A stretch of DNA of 6,406 nucleotides. Origin: Pirellulales bacterium. GTDB taxonomy: Bacteria > Planctomycetota > Planctomycetia > Pirellulales > Thermoguttaceae. Numbering within the stretch: position 1 is the first letter of the stretch; every line of letters starts with the position of its first letter. The notes under the pieces were generated by a model. It was given only the letters and a program-made list of their open reading frames with translations, was not told the origin of the DNA and did not search any database. Location: the NCBI GenBank assembly GCA_030607895.1, contig JAUWJC010000255.1:1-6406 (forward strand). The letters are read 5' to 3'. Position numbers and translations under genes: made by a program. Positions 1 through 5,215 of the stretch are shown piece after piece.

Positions 1-103
1 AACCACGCCTTTGTGCGGTTGGGGCTAACGGTCGTGTTGCGCATTTGGGGTGGTTTTCTGCAAGAAACCCGGTCTTGGTGCCAAACCTCCTGGCCTTTAA
101 CGT

Positions 104-128
104 GGTTCCCAAGCTCGGCTTGGGAACC
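104..128. repeat. REP-like hairpin A (11-bp arms, TCG loop)
   Basis: Perfect inverted repeat: GGTTCCCAAGC (104-114), loop TCG, GCTTGGGAACC (118-128). It shares the CCCAAGC/GCTTGGG core with the hairpin at 157-181, so the two form a pair of related repeats 53 bp apart. Such CCCAAGC...GCTTGGG palindromes are, from memory, common dispersed intergenic repeats in several bacterial phyla, and resemble REP elements moved by RAYT (TnpA_REP) enzymes. No transposase is in the window. Confidence 0.8.
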
Positions 129-156
129 CACTACTCTCCAGCAGTACGGTGTGGGG

Positions 157-181
157 CGGTCCCAAGCAGAGCTTGGGACCG
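157..181. repeat. REP-like hairpin B (11-bp arms, AGA loop)
   Basis: Perfect inverted repeat: CGGTCCCAAGC (157-167), loop AGA, GCTTGGGACCG (171-181). Compared with hairpin A, the stem differs at the outer positions (TTCCC versus GTCCC), and the opposite arm differs in a matching way, so base pairing is kept. This is the pattern expected when selection or copying acts on the folded form. Confidence 0.8.
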
Positions 182-185
182 AGTG

Positions 186-229
186 CATGGCACCCTGCGA
201 AGCCGCAAGCGGCTGGTGCGTGGACCATG
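186..229. repeat. interrupted hairpin with AGCCGC/GCGGCT tip
   Basis: A longer imperfect hairpin: catggcacc (186-194) can pair with ggtg (215-218) and ccatg (225-229) around an inner perfect stem AGCCGC (201-206)-AA-GCGGCT (209-214), with unpaired bulges between. It directly follows hairpin B, so 104-229 is a cluster of three folded units. It could be part of one composite repeat or the 3' structure of an upstream transcript. Its function is unknown. Confidence 0.5.
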
Positions 230-301
230 GCACGAAAGGGGGGAGACATTGCAATGGGTCTGCCCACGGGTCACAATAATATCTGGTCGACATGCCGGAA
301 G

Positions 302-306
302 GGAGG
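302..306 (+). promoter_or_regulatory. ribosome binding site GGAGG deciding the GTG start at 313
   Basis: GGAGG within a purine tract (298-309), 6 nt before GTG 313. The ATG at 309 is in another frame, and the in-frame GTG at 325 is farther from the SD, so 313 is the better start. Confidence 0.7.
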
Positions 307-312
307 GAATGA

Positions 313-1191
313 GTGGAACCTGCCGTGTCTAGTTCGTCGCTGTCCAGTTCGTCGCTTCAGCCGATTCTTGCGCTGGTTGGCCATCCGCTGTCGGGAAACC
401 CCACGCAGTACATGCTCCAGAAGGCCTTTGCGGACCGTGACCTCGACTGGCGCTACCTGAGCCTGGAGGTCGCGCCCGACGAGCTGGGCGACGCGGTGCG
501 AGGGATGCGGGCAATGGGTTTCTGTGGCGGGAATTGTAGCGATCCGCACAAGCAATCGATTATCGAGCACCTGGATCGCGTCAGCGAAACGGCCGCACGG
601 ATCGGCGTGGTTAACCTGATTCTCCGCGAAGAGGACCAGTTGGTCGGCGAGAACACCGAAGGCAAAGCCCTACTCGAAGCGCTCGGCCGCCAGGACAATC
701 CAACCGATAAGCGAATCATCTTGCTCGGTGCGGGCCGGATTGCCCGGGCAATCGGGGTCGAATTGGCGCAGGTGGGTGTGGCCGAACTCGTGGTTGTAGA
801 CCGGACCGAGGCGAATGCACGCGAGTTGGCCGAGTTGGTGACTGCCGGCGAATCGAATGTATCAGTGTTGCCCGTTGCCTGGGAGGGCGACTACCGCATC
901 CCGGCGGAAACCCACGTGTTGATCAACGCCACGTCGGTCGGAGCGCTCGATCCGGACGCCCGGCTACCGCTCGATTTGGACACCCTCACTTCCCAGACGA
1001 TCGTTGCCGACGTGACTTTCAACCCACCCCGAACGTGGCTGTTGTGTCAAGCCGCCGAGCGCGGCTGCACCACGCTGGACGGGCTGGAAGTGTTCGTCGA
1101 CCAGGCTGCGATCAACTTCAGGCATTGGACCGGCATCGAGCCCGATCGCGCCGTGATGCGCGAGGCGGTCGAAGAATTCCTCGAGTTGTGA
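313..1191 (+). CDS. aroE: shikimate dehydrogenase-like protein (AroE family, diverged active site)
   Basis: 292 aa, close to the usual AroE length. AroE reduces 3-dehydroshikimate to shikimate with NAD(P)H in the cytoplasmic chorismate pathway. An N-terminal substrate domain (about 15-110) begins with GHPLSGNPTQYM (23-34), where classical AroE has an SxS shikimate-binding motif. From memory, GNPTQ is typical of a planctomycete-type clade. NCSDPHK (74-80) keeps the catalytic Lys (K80). NTEG (114-117) has Glu where the catalytic Asp of NTDG is expected. The Rossmann domain has GAGRIA (139-144) instead of GAGGAA, and VDRT (162-165). The Asp before Arg, in place of the Asn of NRT, hints at NAD rather than NADP. 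NATSVG (205-210) and VDQAA with Q264 are kept. The start codon is GTG with a good SD. The N-terminus carries a duplicated SSSSL. The fold assignment is secure; shikimate activity is less so, and a quinate/shikimate-type or altered-substrate paralogue is possible. Confidence 0.8.
   Translation: MEPAVSSSSLSSSSLQPILALVGHPLSGNPTQYMLQKAFADRDLDWRYLSLEVAPDELGDAVRGMRAMGFCGGNCSDPHKQSIIEHLDRVSETAARIGVVNLILREEDQLVGENTEGKALLEALGRQDNPTDKRIILLGAGRIARAIGVELAQVGVAELVVVDRTEANARELAELVTAGESNVSVLPVAWEGDYRIPAETHVLINATSVGALDPDARLPLDLDTLTSQTIVADVTFNPPRTWLLCQAAERGCTTLDGLEVFVDQAAINFRHWTGIEPDRAVMREAVEEFLEL
328..357 (+). repeat. 15-bp tandem duplication encoding SSSSL twice
   Basis: Two adjacent 15-bp units (328-342 and 343-357), identical at 13 positions, encode Ser-Ser-Ser-Ser-Leu twice at residues 6-15, ahead of the first beta strand of the AroE fold. 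It is probably a slippage-type expansion of a flexible N-terminal tail. Confidence 0.75.
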
Positions 1192-1405
1192 CGAGCATCC
1201 GCCTGTTCCGCCGCCGTCCCCAACGCGGCCCGGGAACGCAACCAAATCGTTTAGCCCCGACGGCCACGTCAGGTGTACTGCTAACCCCGCCGAACGCAGT
1301 CGGTGGGCTTTGACGTGTTGAACATACTACTGTGCGAGATGAGCGCAAATCGTGCGGTCGTCTTAGCTGAAGACGTTATCCACCCGCAACTTGAGAGTCT
1401 TCCTT
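1192..1405. other. intergenic region between aroE-like gene and DUF1080 gene
   Basis: About 215 nt with no supported gene. It contains the folded palindrome at 1265-1317. Downstream of that it must hold the promoter of the DUF1080-bioD unit, but I could not find a -35/-10 pair with good spacing. A weak SD-like GAGAG (1393-1397) lies 8 nt before ATG 1406. Confidence 0.6.
1265..1317 (+). terminator. two-tier palindrome, possible terminator of the aroE-like gene
   Basis: The outer stem CACGTCA (1265-1271) pairs with TGACGTG (1311-1317). Inside it an 8-bp stem CCCGCCGA (1286-1293)/TCGGTGGG (1300-1307), with one G-T pair, closes a 6-nt loop. The inner stem is followed by only CTTT, so an intrinsic terminator is weakly supported. 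It lies about 75 nt past the aroE-like stop and could equally be a dispersed repeat. Confidence 0.4.
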
Positions 1406-3853
1406 ATGACGTGCAATAAGAGCCGAGTTGTTCTGGTTGTACTCTCAGTGGCCGCGTGGATTGTGTCGACAGTCTCGGCCGAGGAGCCGCCTGGCGTGAA
1501 GCTGATGCGGCCCGACTCACTGGTCGGCTGGGACTGCGGCGATCCGGCACCGGCCGGTTGGACGATTACCCAGGGGCGGCTTAGTGGAAAGAAAGGTTCG
1601 ACCCGGCTGTTGTCTGCCTGGACGTTCGGCGATTTCCAATTGCGGCTGGAGTGGTCGGTTGCCGGCGGCGGCGTGTGCAAGCTCCTAATGCCGGACGTTC
1701 CCGCCGGAAAGGGCCTGGAACTGCTGCTCCGCGAGGGAGACGGCTGCGGGCAGTTGAATGACGGAGATAAACAACTCTCGCCGGGTGTGAAGATCGGGCC
1801 GGTCAAGGACAAAATGCACACGGCTCACGTCGGCCGTGCCGGCGGAAAGCTCTCGCTTGCCATCGACGGCAAGCAGCTCTACCAGGTCGATCTCAAGGCC
1901 GCTCGGCGTTTCGGATTGGGATTGGCCGTGACCGAGGGCGAAGCCGCCGTGGCCCAGATGCGAGTCGAGGAACCGCCGGGCGAGCCGATCTTCAACGGAA
2001 AGGATCTCACCGGCTGGTGGACGCCGGGTAATCCAAAGGCTTGGGTGGTCGATGGCGGCGACCTGATGCTTAAGAACCACGGTGGCAACTACCTCCGCAC
2101 GGAAAAGGAGTTCGGCAACTTCAGCATCTCGATGGAGTACAAGTCGAAGAAGCACTGCAATTCGGGCGTCGGTATTCGCACGCCGCGAAATGGTTGGCCC
2201 TCCGGTGACGGCATGGAACTGCAAATCGAGGACCGGCCGGGCATGGGCAAAGGATCGACCATGGCACTCTACGGCAATGTGCCGCCGCTTGCCCGAGCCG
2301 ATAAATCGGAACAATGGAACCGGGTTGTCATCAAGGCCGACGGCCGCATGGTATCCGCCTGGGTCAACGGTGAACTGGTCCAACAATGCAATACGTTCCA
2401 CCATCCGGAACTGAAGCATCGGTTCCTCAAGGGTTGGATCGGCTTCCAGGATCACGGACGCTGGATCCGCATCCGAAATCTCCACGTGCTCCAAGCACCC
2501 GACGGGTTGGGGTTGGACGCCTGGCAAAAGCCCTGCAAGCCGCTGGCCACGACCGGGCTGCTGGACCGGCTGATGAACCCCGAGCAACTCGCCGTGGTCG
2601 ACGGGCTGGGCTCCGGCGTGGCGGCCAAGGCCGTCTCGGACGATAAGAAGGGCGAGCACGTTCTGGCCGAGTTGACTGGACCCGGCGCGATGGTTCGGGT
2701 TGCTCGAACCAACGATCAAGGACGACTGGCATTCTTCTTCGACGGAGAGGCCAAGCCGCGGATCGAGTGCAAGCCGCAGGACCTCCGCGGCACGCTGCCC
2801 CAACTGGCCGAGGATTCCAACCCGCTGCCCACCTGCCTAACATATAAGAAAAGCCTCAAGATCGTTTTGCGGCGCGAAAAAGGGACCAGGTTTAATTTGT
2901 GCGAAGCACCCTCCGGGCCGTCCCGGCAAATTAAACCTGGTCCCTTTTTCGCCTACCGTTTCGACTACGTGACCTTCCCGAAGAACCTGCCGGTCGAGAG
3001 CTTCACTGGTCGCAAGTCGGGATTTCCCCGCGGCTGGTTGTCGGCCGTCGTATATCGCTATCATCGCTGCCGCTGGGGGGCCAGCCGGGAGGTCTCGCCG
3101 CTGGGACAATTGGGCTCCGAGAAGAAGACTATCGCGCCGGGAAAAACAGAGACGCTCATCCGGGGCGACGGAGCGGGTATCGTGCGGTGGGTGAGATTGC
3201 AGGTCGGCAAGCAAGCGCTCGGCAGCAACGACCTGCGTTTGGAAGCGACCGTGGACGGCGAGAAACAACCGGCCATAAGTGCCCCGGTGCGGTTCTGGTT
3301 TCCCGGCGTCGTCAACATGGAGGGCTACTACAACTTCACGCTGCTTTGTAGCGGAGGGCCGACCAACATGCTGGCAATGCCCTACGCGGCTGGGATCACG
3401 TTTGCGATCAAGAACACGGGCAGCCAGCCGATCGAAGGCGTGGGGCTTACCGTGCGTGTTGCACCGGCCGACGACAAGAACCGCGGCCAGATTGCCGGCC
3501 GGATGCGCCTGCGGGGCGTCTTTCAGCCGGCCGGGGAGGGTTCAAACGAACTGGTCCGGTGGGACGGCGCCGGACGCTGGGTCGGGCTGGTCTATCAGCA
3601 GCCGGACGGCCCGCCCACGGGCATTGGCCAGTTGGACGTCGACGGAAAGTCGGTCGGCGGCTGGGCGGCCCCCAATCTGGACTCCTTCCTCGGCATCGCC
3701 GGTCAATCGCGCGCCGCGCTGAGTGGCCGAATCGGCTCGCTCTCGTGGCGATACATGATGCTGGCGCCCGTCCAGTTCCAAAAGTCGCTGGTGCTGAAGG
3801 CAAACACGAACAAGCTGGGCGACCGGCTGGCACTGTTCTACGTGAAGAAGTAA
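1406..3853 (+). CDS. secreted DUF1080-DUF1080-DUF2961 (GH172-like) protein with an in-frame palindromic insertion
   Basis: 815 aa from ATG 1406, which has GAGAG 8 nt upstream; an in-frame TTG at 1391 is less likely. The N-terminus is a Sec signal peptide: a basic start, hydrophobic core at about 8-22, and VSA cleavage near residue 25, so the protein is exported. Residues about 30-190 look like a degenerate DUF1080 (jelly-roll, 3-keto-disaccharide hydrolase family). Residues about 194-364 are a clear DUF1080: IFNGKDLTGW (195-204), SGVGIRTP (253-260), GWIGFQDHG (343-351). From about 385 the protein resembles DUF2961/GH172: GPGAMVRV (425-432), FDGEAKP (445-451), KKSLKIVLRR (481-490), then AYRFDYVTFP (516-525). 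The family's later W-LEGDE/GTGTEDYF signatures are not visible, so catalysis by this part is doubtful. Residues 491-515 are encoded by the palindromic element and fall between two strands that normally form a short turn. The likely role is glycan binding or breakdown outside the cytoplasm. The gene is probably co-transcribed with bioD. Confidence 0.85.
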   Translation: MTCNKSRVVLVVLSVAAWIVSTVSAEEPPGVKLMRPDSLVGWDCGDPAPAGWTITQGRLSGKKGSTRLLSAWTFGDFQLRLEWSVAGGGVCKLLMPDVPAGKGLELLLREGDGCGQLNDGDKQLSPGVKIGPVKDKMHTAHVGRAGGKLSLAIDGKQLYQVDLKAARRFGLGLAVTEGEAAVAQMRVEEPPGEPIFNGKDLTGWWTPGNPKAWVVDGGDLMLKNHGGNYLRTEKEFGNFSISMEYKSKKHCNSGVGIRTPRNGWPSGDGMELQIEDRPGMGKGSTMALYGNVPPLARADKSEQWNRVVIKADGRMVSAWVNGELVQQCNTFHHPELKHRFLKGWIGFQDHGRWIRIRNLHVLQAPDGLGLDAWQKPCKPLATTGLLDRLMNPEQLAVVDGLGSGVAAKAVSDDKKGEHVLAELTGPGAMVRVARTNDQGRLAFFFDGEAKPRIECKPQDLRGTLPQLAEDSNPLPTCLTYKKSLKIVLRREKGTRFNLCEAPSGPSRQIKPGPFFAYRFDYVTFPKNLPVESFTGRKSGFPRGWLSAVVYRYHRCRWGASREVSPLGQLGSEKKTIAPGKTETLIRGDGAGIVRWVRLQVGKQALGSNDLRLEATVDGEKQPAISAPVRFWFPGVVNMEGYYNFTLLCSGGPTNMLAMPYAAGITFAIKNTGSQPIEGVGLTVRVAPADDKNRGQIAGRMRLRGVFQPAGEGSNELVRWDGAGRWVGLVYQQPDGPPTGIGQLDVDGKSVGGWAAPNLDSFLGIAGQSRAALSGRIGSLSWRYMMLAPVQFQKSLVLKANTNKLGDRLALFYVKK
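2874..2952. repeat. palindromic coding element, copy 1 (in the DUF1080/DUF2961 gene)
   Basis: Perfect 26-bp arms (2874-2899 and 2927-2952) around a 27-nt centre (2900-2926). The mobile core is best taken as the 75 bp 2876-2950, from GAAAAAGGGACC to GGTCCCTTTTTC. The centre can form two small hairpins: TGC-GAA-GCA (2900-2908) and CCGGG-CCGT-CCCGG (2913-2926). The folded element is therefore a long stem ending in a three-way junction. It starts at codon position 1 and encodes residues 491-515 (EKGTRFNL...IKPGPFF). Taking it out joins LRR to AYRFDY, which restores the frame and a plausible family sequence. Copy 2 at 4260-4334 differs at one base. Confidence 0.95.
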
Positions 3854-3858
3854 GCCCA

Positions 3859-4653
3859 ATGCGTGGCAGCTTACGCGGACTGTTCATTACCGGCACCGAT
3901 ACCGAAGTAGGCAAGACCTACGTGGCAGCGCTTGTCGCCCGGCAGCTTCGCGCGGCCGGACACCGCGTCGGCGTGTACAAGCCGGCTGCCAGCGGCTGCC
4001 GATTCGAGCAGAACACGCTCGTTTCCGACGACGCGGTGGCCCTTTGGGAAGCCGCGGGACGGCCGGCTGAGTTGGATCGGGTCTGCCCGCAGCGATTCGC
4101 AGCGCCTTTGGCACCTCATCTGGCCGCCAGGGCTGAGGGAAAAGAACTCGATGCCGCGTTGCTTGCCGGCGGAATCGACTACTGGCACACCTCGGATGCC
4201 GACATCGTCCTGGTCGAGGGTGTCGGCGGGCTGATGTGCCCCTTGGGAGACGACCAGCCGAAAAAGGGACCAGGTTTAATTTGTGCGAAGCACCCTCCGG
4301 GCCGTTCCGGCAAATTAAACCTGGTCCCTTTTTCGGCCCCCCTGTACATAGCCGATCTGGCACTCGAACTGGGCTTCCCGCTGGTAGTCGTCAGCCGAAA
4401 CTCCCTGGGGACCATCAACCACACTCTCCAGACGCTTTGGGTGGCAAAGACTTACCGCGGCGGGCTCGACGTGGCGGGCGTCGTGCTGAACCATCCCACC
4501 CCAACGGCCGACGATCCCAGCACGGCCTCGAACCGCGCCCAGCTAGCGACCCACTGCCGCGTGCCAATTCTGGCCGAAGTAGCCTGGCAGGCCGACCGGT
4601 TCGACGTGAAAATCGACTGGTTCGAGTTAGCCAGGGACGCAGTGGGCTTCTGA
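3859..4653 (+). CDS. bioD: dethiobiotin synthetase BioD with an in-frame palindromic insertion
   Basis: 264 aa; without the 25-residue insertion it is 239, a usual BioD length. BioD closes the ureido ring of dethiobiotin from 7,8-diaminopelargonate, CO2 and ATP in the cytoplasm. The P-loop GTDTEVGKT is at 12-20, the substrate lysine motif YKPAASG at 40-46, VEGVGGL at 119-125 (the family's VEGAGG motif), LGTINH at 183-188 and VLNHP at 209-213, next to the nucleotide base. All expected active-site motifs are present. The element encodes 135-159 (KKGPGL...LNLVPFS), between LGDDQP and APLYIADLALELG. This is just after the VEGxGG motif, in the loop before the helix carrying ADL. The start lies 5 nt after the DUF1080 stop with no strong SD, so translational coupling is likely. 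No other bio genes are visible. It converges with hicA, 5 nt separating the stops. Whether the enzyme is active cannot be read from sequence. Confidence 0.92.
   Translation: MRGSLRGLFITGTDTEVGKTYVAALVARQLRAAGHRVGVYKPAASGCRFEQNTLVSDDAVALWEAAGRPAELDRVCPQRFAAPLAPHLAARAEGKELDAALLAGGIDYWHTSDADIVLVEGVGGLMCPLGDDQPKKGPGLICAKHPPGRSGKLNLVPFSAPLYIADLALELGFPLVVVSRNSLGTINHTLQTLWVAKTYRGGLDVAGVVLNHPTPTADDPSTASNRAQLATHCRVPILAEVAWQADRFDVKIDWFELARDAVGF
4257..4337. repeat. palindromic coding element, copy 2 (in bioD)
   Basis: Perfect 27-bp arms (4257-4283 and 4311-4337) around a 27-nt centre (4284-4310); the 75-bp core is 4260-4334. It is identical to copy 1 except T4306 in place of C2922. That change turns a G-C pair of the inner CCGGG hairpin into G-T, so the fold is kept. 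The core begins at codon position 3 of bioD, a different frame from copy 1, and is read as KKGPGL...VPFS. The third frame contains TAA within the arm. Removing the core leaves CAGCC joined to GGCCCC, in frame. Confidence 0.95.
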
Positions 4654-4658
4654 GGCCC

Positions 4659-4898
4659 TCAGAACAATTCCTTGAGCAGTTCTTCGCGGCTGAGATGGTG
4701 ATGGTCGCCAATATCCCGCAGAATCGCGCTGAGCGTGCCGACGCGGATGGCAGGATGAGCAGGGATCGTGATATGGTGCTCGCCGCCGCGCCGCGTGGTC
4801 AGGCGGATGTGACTGCCCGTCTGGTGGCTGACTTGGTAGCCAAGTCGAGTCAGCGCGGCGGCCAGATCACGTCCCGAAATGTCGCGGGGCAGTCTCAC
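4659..4898 (-). CDS. hicA: HicA-family toxin (mRNA interferase, YcfA-like)
   Basis: 79 aa with a dsRBD-like fold. The catalytic histidine lies in TGSHIRL (27-33, H30), followed by the family segment ITIPAHPAIRVGTLSAILRDIG (43-64) and a C-terminal LSREELLKELF helix. HicA cleaves mRNA and tmRNA when HicB is lost. It starts with GTG at 4898, overlapping the hicB stop (GTGA, 4 nt), so the toxin is translationally coupled behind its antitoxin. All key residues are present, so it looks intact. Its stop is 5 nt from the convergent bioD stop and no terminator separates them, so the two transcripts may overlap. Confidence 0.9.
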   Translation of the reverse strand: MRLPRDISGRDLAAALTRLGYQVSHQTGSHIRLTTRRGGEHHITIPAHPAIRVGTLSAILRDIGDHHHLSREELLKELF

Positions 4899-5104
4899 AG
4901 GGCCAACACCTCGTCGTGGACGTGGTGCAAGCGGACCATTTTAGGTCGATCAGCCGCATCGGGGAAATGACAACGCACGGCATCCAGGACATTCTGCCGA
5001 AGCATCGCCAGATCATCAGCCTGCGTGAAAATTGAAACTCCCACGGCACGAGCGGCATACCCACCCTCCGGATCGTCTTCGACCAGGAACACGATTTCTG
5101 TCAT
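4895..5104 (-). CDS. hicB: HicB-like antitoxin (minimal, no DNA-binding domain)
   Basis: 69 aa, an HicB-type partial RNase H fold: a first strand TEIVFLVED (2-10), then GGYAARAVGVSIFTQADDL (14-32), a helix with the VLDAVRCHF pattern (39-47), and RLHHVHDEVLAL (58-69). The pairing with hicA confirms the assignment. Such short proteins are, from memory, often misannotated as a 2-oxoisovalerate dehydrogenase subunit. The C-terminal RHH or HTH domain found in longer HicB proteins is absent, so autoregulation by direct DNA binding is uncertain. The minus-strand leader has AAGGAAA about 7 nt before the ATG. Residues about 20-64 are duplicated in the fragment at 6217-6345. Confidence 0.88.
   Translation of the reverse strand: MTEIVFLVEDDPEGGYAARAVGVSIFTQADDLAMLRQNVLDAVRCHFPDAADRPKMVRLHHVHDEVLAL
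4921..5049. repeat. 129-bp direct repeat, left copy (inside hicB)
   Basis: This segment of hicB recurs at 6217-6345 in the same orientation, with a constant offset of 1296 bp, no gaps and 4 mismatches (A4943G, A4952C, T5033C, A5036G, left to right copy). The two copies flank the hicB 5' end, its promoter and the whole nucleotidyltransferase-HEPN gene. Confidence 0.97.
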
Positions 5105-5136
5105 CGACCGTTTCCTTTCAATTCGTGCTTGTTGAC

Positions 5137-5153
5137 CATAAGCCGATCATAAG
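5137..5153. promoter_or_regulatory. CATAAG direct repeat, candidate hicBA operator
   Basis: CATAAG occurs at 5137-5142 and 5148-5153, exactly 11 bp apart (about one helical turn). It overlaps the -10 and start region of the proposed hicBA promoter. A regulator bound here would block transcription, but which protein would bind is not known, because HicB lacks an obvious DNA-binding domain. Confidence 0.35.
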
Positions 5154-5174
5154 TGCCTGGAACACGGTTGTCCA
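5146..5174 (-). promoter_or_regulatory. sigma70-type promoter of hicBA
   Basis: Read on the minus strand: -35 TGGACA (5174-5169), a 17-bp spacer, and -10 TATGAT (5151-5146). Transcription would start near 5139, giving a leader of roughly 35 nt to the hicB ATG. Spacing and match are good. There is no experimental support. Confidence 0.55.
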
Positions 5175-5215
5175 CTGGAAACAGTGATCTGTTGGCTTCT
5201 CTGCTGCGGATAGAG

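Larger units (their letters stand above)
1..312. other. non-coding region with palindromic repeats upstream of the aroE-like gene
   Basis: I see no convincing gene here. The short open frames that run through it mostly translate the hairpin repeats and have no recognisable domain. The region instead holds three hairpin-forming repeats (104-128, 157-181, 186-229), listed separately, and ends in a purine-rich ribosome binding site just before the GTG start at 313. A weak hairpin (ggtttt...gaaacc) also lies around 53-70. The real 5' neighbour is outside the window, so the orientation of the transcript that reads into the aroE-like gene is unknown. Confidence 0.6.

Noticed and set aside
13..460. 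Small open frames in the first 460 bases
   Set aside because: They overlap one another, translate hairpin repeats, and show no domains; only the GTG-started AroE frame has family motifs.
1685..2803. Long minus-strand open frame (372 codons) across the DUF1080 gene
   Set aside because: It lies opposite a gene with clear domains and a signal peptide. Its translation has no recognisable motifs and looks like the antisense shadow of GC-rich codons.
2874..2952. The palindromic element as an intrinsic terminator
   Set aside because: It ends in a T5 run, but it lies in the middle of two open genes whose downstream domains are intact. Termination there would waste both genes. Partial attenuation cannot be excluded.
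2837..3268. Minus-strand open frames that also read through the palindromic element (here and at 4179-4424)
   Set aside because: They are open because the element lacks stops in two minus-strand frames. No start signals or domains support them as genes.
2874..4337. CRISPR array made from the repeated palindromes
   Set aside because: There are only two copies, 1.4 kb apart and inside different genes, with no regular spacers and no cas genes.
4659..4898. A frame break in hicA or fusion with bioD
   Set aside because: hicA is full length with its GSH motif, and bioD ends normally at 4653; the two simply converge 5 nt apart.
4236..4970. 244-codon plus-strand frame running from bioD into the hicBA region
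   Set aside because: It is out of frame with bioD and antisense to hicA, both of which have clear motifs. It is open only by chance and thanks to the element.
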